From positions 133,686,655 to 133,750,654 of the forward strand of contig NC_134710.1 of assembly GCF_043290135.1 (NCBI RefSeq): a stretch of 64,000 nt of DNA, in the 5' to 3' direction. The notes beneath the pieces are model-generated. The model was not told the DNA's origin. It saw only the letters and a list, made by a program, of their open reading frames with translations, and did not search any database. Positions 56,544 to 64,000 of this stretch are shown in pieces (within the stretch, counting starts at the first letter, position 1; every line of letters begins with the position of its first letter). The DNA is from Rhipicephalus microplus (Eukaryota > Arthropoda > Arachnida > Ixodida > Ixodidae). The position numbers were made by a program, and so were the translations under genes.

Positions 56544-57599
56544 CGTACCTTGTTCCCCCTACGTAATGTATAGACACGTAAGGTATCTGCACGGAGTTGT
56601 CCTGTAATGCGGGGGTGAAGCCCTCGGTGAGACAATATGAAGGTATTCTTAATCATTCGAGCGTCAATTCATTGCTGATTACGCAGCCGAATTGAGTTGT
56701 AAGTTGCGTCCTTACTGAAATACCAAGCAGCAAGGGGGAAGAAAAAGGATCAACGCAGTTTTGCATCCACAAAGAGTATGAAAAGTGAATGACGCTTGCA
56801 TTCCGCTCTTCGGGATCCATAGCATACATGCACGTACGGGGAACGGCTCGTATACAAAGTGGAGAATTACATTAGAAAGAGAGATGGAAGAGTCGGGAAG
56901 CCGCAGACAGAACAGGTTTCCAGTGTCACCACTTTGAACAAAAATAGTCAAAAAAAATTTTAAAAAATGAAAATGTGAAATGACGCTCGAAATGTAGGCG
57001 CGACGAACACTAGGCAGTTTTGAGAACGTTTTGTACAAGGTTTCGGGCGTCAGAACGTTCGCGTCGGATGCACAGTATCGGCAGTACCCTGCATCCTGCT
57101 GATCTTTTTTTTTTTTTTTCTTTAAAAGGGGGAGATCACTCACTCCTATTACGAGGAAGAGTAGTGCACGTGCAGCCGAAACGTGACGACACCGATCAGA
57201 AGAACAGATTTTCGGCGCCGAGCTCGAACACGAGTCTCGGATATTTCCCGAGCATACCGACTGTGGCCGCCCACGTGGGTCGCTCGAAGCCAAACGAGCG
57301 CGGAGAACGAGCTCTCGCTGAGCGGCGACAGGTTGGCGCCGTTCCAAGAGGTGGCAGCCCTCCCGGAGATTTATGCGGCGGCGGCGCTAACCATGTGCGC
57401 CTGCAGCCGTCTGGGACGCGTGGCGCGGACAACGCCTCCTCTTTTAAGAGGTGCACGGCGAGCCTTTCGACAGCACCGCGGAATTAGCGAGAACCACGGA
57501 GGCGCGAGACGGGCCCTTTTAGCACACGAGCGCGTCTCGGAAGGTTATAACAACACGCGTCAGTAGCGTTGTGTATGACATGGCGGCTTTAAGCACCAC
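56544..57599. other. no gene called; CpG-rich 57180-57560
   Basis: 57180-57560 is strongly GC- and CpG-rich and open in several frames. It could be a promoter or first-exon region but no start-donor pair stands out. 56700-57180 is AT-richer with a T17 run near 57110. Confidence 0.35.
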
Positions 57600-57725
57600 T
57601 ACATGGTTGAGAGGAACGAAGTAGTGCAGGGCTCCGGAAATTTCGACACCATCTGAATGTGGCCGCCATGGCTGGGAACCGAACCTGCGGCGTTCGGATC
57701 AGCAGCAGCAAGCGTAATGGCTCGT
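57600..57725 (-). mobile_element. SINE with large internal deletion
   Basis: GAAGTAGTGCAGGGCTCCGG and AAATTTCGAC are joined to TGTGGCCGCCATGGCTGGG and ACCGAACCTGCGGCG (box B remnant), skipping the middle of the element. Confidence 0.6.
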
Positions 57726-59155
57726 GTGTATATATACAAACTCCTCCCCTGACGAAGGGAGGACCCCTCCCGAAACTGCTGGGAAATATATTTATTTATC
57801 CCTGTTGACAACGCTCCCGCTGTGCTATATCCCATATCTTCACCAAGACAAACAGGACCATTGAATTATTACTCTCAGCACATATATAAATATACCCTGC
57901 GGTGGCTGTCGAAATCATGCTGCCCCTTTATAGTTCTTGTACTCTTCAGTGCCCACGATTATACAGCGCTGAGTCACTAGCCTGTATACAGCTGAAATTC
58001 CTGAGGTGCACTGACGCTTCGCAGGGCTCGGGCCCCCCTTATCTGCCGCCCTTCAACTGCCGCACTGCACACAAATAATAGTAATTTACGGCTGTTTTAC
58101 GCGCCAAAACCCTCCCTTAGAGTGAAAAAAATGCGCACTCGTGACGAACTCCCATGTGCGGCGCGGCCGACGTGGCGGCAGCCCGCTGCGGCTGGCCAGC
58201 TGATGAACGGCGACAGTGACAGGACGACGCTCGGAGACAATGGGACGCCCCCTGCAGAAACACACTCGAGGTCAACTATAGCAGACCGTAATTTACAACC
58301 TCATCCAGCCACCTTGGCGTTCGCGGCAACCTACCCGGAGTTTTCGAGAGCGAAGCATTTGATGCTTTCAAGCTTTTGATCATTTCTTCAAACAATCTGA
58401 TCTGAGGTACACCACAGCGTTTGCGCATGGGTGCCACGACACGGGGACAGTACAAATTATGACCACCACGATGGAACCTTGCGCGAGAATCCTTTGCTAA
58501 TTCGTTCAACTTGCACTTGAGGAGCAGGAAAAGCGCCGCGCGTTACGCGCAAATCACGTCGTATTTTTTAAAATTTCGCACACTTGAAACAAACGCTGTA
58601 AAAAAATTACCAGCGTCATTATATTGCCGTAAATTGAACATTTTAGCATTTATGAATAAGGGCTACAAATTTTGAGCTGAAATTTTTTATATAGTCAGTA
58701 TTTAAAAAGTTCACTATGCAATGTTTGTTAATTACAGTGCTTGCCGGATCAACAAAAATATTTTGGCACGCTACATACAGCTAAATACAATACCCCGCTA
58801 TTTGGAGATGCGTAGCGCTCGTTTTCAATTTTTTATTGCTTGGTGCTTAGCTGAAACACACTGCAGATATAGCTGTCACATTTCATAATTAAAAACTTCG
58901 GCCGCTGGCGCCAGTGGCGAGAATTAATAACGAATGTGATGCCCGGATAACGTTATTATTCTATTTTCATTTTGCCAGACGGCGTTTTGCAAGTTCTTCC
59001 AACTAAGCTGCGCTGAAGTTATCACCGAAATAAGCAGGTTGCAGACTGATTAGAATGACCGAATCAAATGATTAGAGTCGAATGACCAGAAGCAAATGAA
59101 TAGAATCAAGCGAAATAAGTTCCTATACCGGTTAAACCGCTTCGGCAGTTCAGAA
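57726..59155. other. no gene recognised
   Basis: AT-rich from 58500 on. 58120-58330 has short GC-rich frames. No repeat family before the hAT-like element. Confidence 0.4.
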
Positions 59156-59434
59156 CAGGGGCGGATCCAGCCACTCATTTTAGGGGATGGGGGGTAATCG
59201 CTTTAAGTAACACCGGAGGGGGGGGGGGGTATTACTTTTTGTTTCTACTAGCAGAAAAACCCCCTTCATAGCATGATTACTGTTACTAGATGCATGCGGT
59301 GGCTTCACTCATTTGTCCTAATTTGTGATAGGAGGTGGACTACACGCGCTGAAGTGGGGAGGGGAGAGCTGCTGACACAGCCATGGGGGAAGAGGCGATC
59401 GCCCCCCCCCCCCCCATATCTGGATCCGCCACTG
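59156..59434. mobile_element. hAT-like MITE, 279 bp
   Basis: Left end CAGGGGCGGATCCAG and right end (reverse complement) CAGTGGCGGATCCAG match at 14 of 15. This is a well-known hAT-type terminus. Flanks GTTCAGAA (59148-59155) and GTTGATAA (59435-59442) agree at 6 of 8, in line with an old 8-bp duplication. Inner inverted G12 (59218-59229) and C14 (59402-59415) runs add to the palindromic structure. Non-coding. Confidence 0.72.
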
Positions 59435-59442
59435 GTTGATAA

Positions 59443-60070
59443 CGACGCTCGCACTTTAGGCCAGAACATTGGCGCATCTACATTACTTCTACGCACATTT
59501 ACACAGACATTCACATTTTCCGACGCCTTCGGCAATGATTGCGAACATCATGAAGTCATGAAGGTATTGCAGACGTGAATATTAAACGCACGGCATCAAA
59601 GAACGAGATCACAAAGTAAGCATGCATATATATATCTTAGCATACAGAATAGAGGTGGAACGAATGGGAATTGCAAAATACATGAAGCATAATTGCACAG
59701 CTGCGTATATTCTCATTCTCCACTATACATTGTAAAGTAAGACACATTTGCAGAAGAAAACGAGAAGAGGCGCCACCTATGAACAACTGTCTGTGAATGC
59801 TAAAAAAATTTGCACTATTATTTCAAGACCTACTACCATATTTATTCCCCCAATAATAATGTTAAAGGCCGATTAAAACTTAGTAAATTTTCATGAATGA
59901 TAATTTTCTGCAACAAAAAAAAACTATCAAATCCCTGGCTAGAAATATACTGAGATTCCATTTACGGATATCTTCATTTAGAGTAAATATAAATTCTATA
60001 TTTAACGTTGCATGCGTTAACTGGTGTGTCTAACGGCTCGTAGAATATTGCAAATTCGATCACATGCAAC
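59443..60070. other. AT-rich, nothing recognised
   Basis: No domain or repeat signature was seen. Confidence 0.4.
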
Positions 60071-60250
60071 AATCGCGGCTGCGGCGGCTGCATTTCCGAT
60101 GGAGGCGGAAATGCTGTAGGCCCGTGTGCTCAGATTTGGGTGCACGTTAAAGAACCCCAGGTGGCCGAAATTTCCGGAGCCCTCCACTACGGCGTCTCTC
60201 ATAATCATATGCTGGTTTTGGGACGTTAAACCCCACAAATCAATCATTGA
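60071..60250 (+). mobile_element. SINE lacking most of its tRNA head
   Basis: Starts at AATCGCGGCTGCGGCGGCTG, just after box B in the consensus, and continues intact to TTAAACCCCACAAATCAATC. The body is close to the young copies. The missing head suggests 5' truncation at insertion, though no clean duplication is seen. Confidence 0.88.
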
Positions 60251-61251
60251 TCATGTCCAGCCGAGTATGAAATCTCATTGTATAGCCACAACTCGGCACA
60301 ATTAGCGAAAAACAAATTGTGTGCACCAATGTATAAGGAGCCTCTCAAAGGGTTAAAGCGTAAGTAAACTGTTGAGACATATATCGTCCCGTGTCAAACC
60401 ATCTTGTAGAAGTCCCTTTAAAATTATACTTAGCATACATGATTTTGTTAGTGAATTTCCCTTCTTCTAGATCTCCTCCTTCGTCTCTAGAAGAAGTTGC
60501 AGAATAAAATTGGAATATTGATCACTTATGGTTCAGGCTGCAGCATACACAATGATACAATTACAGGTGACGTCTTCGTGATTTTTTTTCTCTAAAATGA
60601 TCCTTAAAGTATTCTACCGCGCCTGTACCCACTGCTGGCTTATAATATACAAATTATTCTAATACTAGAAAATGCCGTTAAAATAAGATATTTATTCACT
60701 AAAAGCATTATTAATCAACTAATACAGTGCGACAGAAAGACTTACGTTTTATTTATATTTCCTACGGCAGAAAATGACTACCTGAGCTTTTAATTAAAAG
60801 TGGCTGACAATCGATTGTGGACAGAAACTCCATTTGCAGCCTAAAGTTTCTCTTTCTATTAATAGATGGCTGTTTAAATATCAACACTACAGATATCCTT
60901 CAGTACACTTCCAGTGACGCCACTCGCACGCGACACAGTGAAATGATAAAGCCTCTAATTTCCCGAATTAACTGCTAGCAGTACTCATTATTCCCTAGAA
61001 CTCTGATAATTGAAATAATTTGCAAACTATGTTTACATAACACACTGTCATTGTTTGAAATCGGCATTCCTTTAACCCTAATTTATTATTGCATTGTATT
61101 ACTCGCTTTATTGTAATCATTGTGTTACTCTGTAACATGTATTATTATGTGCACTGTGCTACTATAAATTATCTTACTCTGCGAACTTATTGAAATACGC
61201 GTCTTTGAACCTTAGTCTTGGGTATCACATTGTAGTTCTTCATTCATTCTG

Positions 61252-61273
61252 TTAAACCCCACATATGAATCAA
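61252..61273 (+). mobile_element. 22-bp SINE tail insertion with 12-bp TSD
   Basis: TTAAACCCCACATATGAATC then AA is the extreme 3' end of the SINE. It is bounded by TCATTCATTCTG at 61240-61251 and 61274-61285, a perfect duplication. Reverse transcription evidently stopped after about 22 bases. It lies in the 3' UTR of the LINE remnant at 60925-61420. Confidence 0.8.
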
Positions 61274-61363
61274 TCATTCATTCTGCCTTTATTACTTTAA
61301 TGCATGTACCTATTCTCAATCATTTTCCACCCCGTCATTAGCTTTCAAATGAAAGATTGCAGT

Positions 61364-61365
61364 AA

Positions 61366-61400
<35 letters not shown>

Positions 61401-61420
61401 AATAAATAAATAAATAAATA
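61364..61420. repeat. (AAAT)n tract
   Basis: About 14 AAAT units with one slip (AAAATAAAT). Interpreted as the LINE 3' tail. Confidence 0.95.
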
Positions 61421-62753
61421 CCAACGCACTGCTTGTACTGCCTCCCATTAAACGACCTGTCAGCTGCGGGAGAGATAAAGCGAGTGCTAGTGCCCGGCCC
61501 AGAAAGAGCGTCCCATATCACTTCTGTCACGTGGTGATGGCATTGCGTCAGCTGAATAAAAAGAAGGGGCAGGGTACAATGCGATTAACTGCGCGAGAGG
61601 TTTCACAATGACGATAATGCCCGAATTCACGAACGCTCCTGTGTTCAACTATACAGATTTCAGAAGGGCTCCGGCACTACCGTTTACAATGACTCTTTAC
61701 AAGTCACACGTGATCGACACCAGTCCTTCATGCTTTCTAAGGAGCAGCACGAGGCAAACTCAGGGCAGCCCCGGTGATCTTCCTCGACGTGCTCCTACCA
61801 ATCATTTACGCACGACAGACTCCGTCTACCGGCATGGCTCAGCGTTCACATAAGAACAAGTAACTTCATTAAGTGCCCTGCGAGCTCGTGGGATGGGCCT
61901 AAATCCCGGCCAGCCTTCGGCCAAGGGTTGCTGGCTCTTGGCCAAAGCTTAGCTGAGCAACAAGTTCGAGATGAGCAACGCCGTCCTCGAGTGCGCGCGG
62001 AGGCTGATGCTGCATGTTTGAGGCTGCAGAAGTGTTATTGTGCAGCCTACCTACATCCCCATGGCATACGCTCATTGGGTGGCTTAGGAGATGCAATGTA
62101 TGCGCCCTGCAGCAGTTACATTACACAAACAAACGAACAACAAAAAAAAACACCCAATGTGTAACACGTCCACGCACGTTGCCCGTGTTTTTTTTTTTCT
62201 TTATAGGGAAGGGGGGAATCAAGGCCTAACTGTTCAAAAGATAGTTTTTCCGTAACAAAAGAAAACGTTGCGAGGAAGCATGGCCAACTGGACGAATATC
62301 GAGGGGCGGGGGAGGAGGGGGGGGGGGCTTTGCCTATACGGGCCTGTCGTCTATGTTGATGCAGAGGCGCCCGCATCATGATGATGTTTTAAGAATTCTC
62401 ATGAGATTTCTACGACAAAAAACTGCCCTTGCGGTCTTTTAGCGAATGAAAGCTGTCGCGTTTTCTGTGAAATTTTCCGAACAATTTGACGTTGGATAAG
62501 CGTGCGTTGCAATGATGTTTGCTGTTTTAAAACTGCCGGCATTCGAACTTAGCAACATGCATAAATTAATAACGAATTAGGAAAGAGTAACGCGCAATTT
62601 TTTTTTACCGCTCGCGAGTGTATAACCTGTCGAACGTTGTTGCTGTTGGCCTCAGGTGATCTATTGAGACGAAGAACTTGCACGACGCGTGATCTTCAAA
62701 TTCACACTCTGTAGTATTCATTCAATCAGGGCCATCAGAGTCCGTCCAAGTTT
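61421..62753. other. no gene recognised
   Basis: Homopolymers near 62190 (T) and 62310 (G). Short frames without known domains. Confidence 0.4.
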
Positions 62754-63655
62754 TACATTATTGAACAGACAGCCGAGTCCTGGGTCATCTTCACTGACAC
62801 AAGAGCAGCGCTGCAGTCACCGAGATCTCCATGCACACAGGATTAACTCGCCACGGACATCAAACGCCTATGCAAGAAAGCCTGTGACCTCCATCATCGC
62901 ATTGTTCTGCAGTGGATACCTGCCCACTGCGGAATACAAGGCAACGTCCGGGCTGATGACGCTGCCAAAGCTGGACATGACACTTTAACAGAAATCATCG
63001 AGATGCCTTTCTCGAGGCAAGATGCAGCAACGCTAGTGTCGGCACACGCCTGGCGCCTCCAGCGATCCCTCTGGACAGACCCTAGCCAACAGTATGGGCC
63101 TCTGTACAAAATTGATCCATCGTGTGACTTCAAGATGCCACGAAATCTCAACAGGCAAGAATAAACGTGTTTACACCGCATCCGATTAAACGTAACATAT
63201 ACGAACTACTTCAGGAACAAAATTGGACTGTCCGACTCAGCATTTTGTGCCGAATGTAACGTCGTTGAAGACATCAAAGATGTCCTCTGTGAGTGTACGA
63301 AATACGCATCAGAGAGACAGTCTCTGAAGATGGGCTTAAAAATGCAACAGGACACAAATTTGGAGTTAAAAAACATTCTAGGCCCATGGCAGAACACCTC
63401 CAGTGCGTTAGACTCTACAAAAGCGCTACTGACGTTGTTACGGGCCACAGGCTTGAACGAAACGTTTTAAATTGTGCAGTGCGTGTGAGAGACAATTTAT
63501 GTGTTATGTGACTGTTATGCGTGTAAGTAACATTATGTGTTGTGTGTTTATCATTGTATATATCATTGTCATCACCCGGCAACTGGAGTAGCCTGTCAGG
63601 TGAAAAACCAGGCAAACCTCTCCAGCTTACCAATAAAATATTTTTCTCTCTCTCC
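62754..63655 (+). pseudogene. LINE RNase H and C-terminal region, nearly intact frame
   Basis: A single frame of 239 codons (62754-63470) with only two in-frame TAA codons (62844, 63162). It contains an RNase H core (SWVIFTDTRAALQS, then IVLQWIPAHCGIQGNVRADD, with the first and last catalytic Asp visible), a Cys-rich knuckle (FCAECNVVEDIKDVLCECTK) and the ending STKALLTLLRATGLNETF. The 3' UTR finishes AGCTTACCAATAAAATATTT then TTCTCTCTCT near 63655, with AATAAA. The RT and endonuclease are missing (5' truncation near 62750). RNase H-type LINE of the I/R1/Jockey sort. Confidence 0.85.
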
Positions 63656-64000
63656 ATGTTTAAATGCACGTGAGGTGAAGTGGCTAATTAAGTAGAAATA
63701 AACTAAATCCCACGTATGGATTGAGCTTCCTTTCATCCTACGTTGACCAGTAGTGTGTAAGCACAAAGAAGTAGGGCACATATCCAAATGCATTTATGAT
63801 TTATGAATACATTAAACAACGCTCGGGTCAGCTGTGCCACGTATCGTGCCAGAGTGGTGTTCTGTTCTGGTGACGAATCGATACACATCTGTTAAGGCAC
63901 GCATAGAACATGTGGCATGAGTAAATGGCTCAAATTGAACGTTTTGAACATGGAATACAACATTTCAAGCTATTTTCCGACATTCACCCGCCAAGAGATT
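63656..64000. other. nothing recognised
   Basis: AT-rich flank without repeat or gene signal. Confidence 0.4.

Larger units (their letters stand above)
60925..61420 (+). pseudogene. CR1/L2-like LINE 3' end with (AAAT)n tail
   Basis: A short frame RHSEMIKPLISRINC*QYSL followed by FPRTLIIEII matches the last block of CR1/L2 proteins (SRINxxxxSFFPRTIxxWN). An AT-rich 3' UTR of about 350 bp follows, ending in AAAGATTGCAGTAATAAATA and (AAAT)n (61364-61420), the usual tail of this LINE group. It carries the 22-bp SINE insertion at 61252. Confidence 0.6.

Noticed and set aside
57183..57566. 127-codon plus ORF in CpG-rich DNA
   Set aside because: GC-rich DNA has few stops and all frames are long here. 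No motif or splice structure supports a protein.

Overview
The window looks like gene-poor, repeat-rich nuclear DNA of a hard tick (Ixodidae). The main evidence is a short tRNA-derived retroposon present about twenty times. Read on its own strand it has a tRNA-like head (box A-like TGGTCTAGTGGCTAAGGT, box B GGTTCGAATCC), a conserved body (GTGCACGTTAAAGAACCCC, CTACGGCGTCTCTCATAATC) and a (TCAA)n-type tail. Tick SINEs of the Ruka type have this design. The assignment to a genus cannot be made from the sequence. Nothing bacterial is present: there are no operons, ribosome binding sites, rRNA genes or CRISPR arrays.

Layout. 0-6.4 kb: three decayed SINEs, a paired CRE-like repeat, a GTAACG-rich repeat and a 958-bp terminal-inverted-repeat (TIR) element. 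6.4-16.5 kb: mostly unannotatable DNA with one SINE, one dispersed MITE-like element, one hAT-like end and one candidate first exon. 16.5-24 kb: SINEs with clear target-site duplications (TSDs), a small secreted-protein ORF on the minus strand, a reverse-transcriptase fragment, and a LINE with RT C-terminus and RNase H split by a younger SINE. 25-32 kb: a FLYWCH zinc-finger fragment, a LINE 3' end and the second copy of the MITE-like element. 32-41.5 kb: two splice-flanked exon candidates on the minus strand, two related foldback elements, a LINE 3' end and a 669-bp PIF/Harbinger derivative with TAA TSD. 42-51 kb: simple repeats (ATT, CATA, GGAT), three tRNA-like SINE heads or copies, and a GGGGCCCC-type TIR element. 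51-64 kb: three CR1/L2-like LINE 3' ends, a hAT-like MITE, further SINEs, and a LINE RNase H region with only two in-frame stops.

Genes. No complete multi-exon host gene can be reconstructed. The best host-gene candidates are the 82-residue secreted protein at 19597-19845 (minus), a first exon at 36818-36925 (minus) starting in a CAAGATGGCGGC context and ending at a GTGAGT donor, an 84-nt exon at 32390-32473 (minus), and a possible first exon at 13010-13079 (plus). The two minus-strand exons at 36.9 and 32.4 kb have compatible phase and could belong to one gene, but that is only an inference.

How it fits together. The SINEs carry no protein and must use LINE machinery in trans. Several LINE families in the window (RTE-like, RNase H-bearing, CR1/L2-like) are plausible relatives of that machinery. 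TSDs of 12-15 bp around full-length, 5'-truncated and even 22-bp SINE pieces show target-primed reverse transcription. Nested insertions give a relative chronology: LINEs first, SINEs later.
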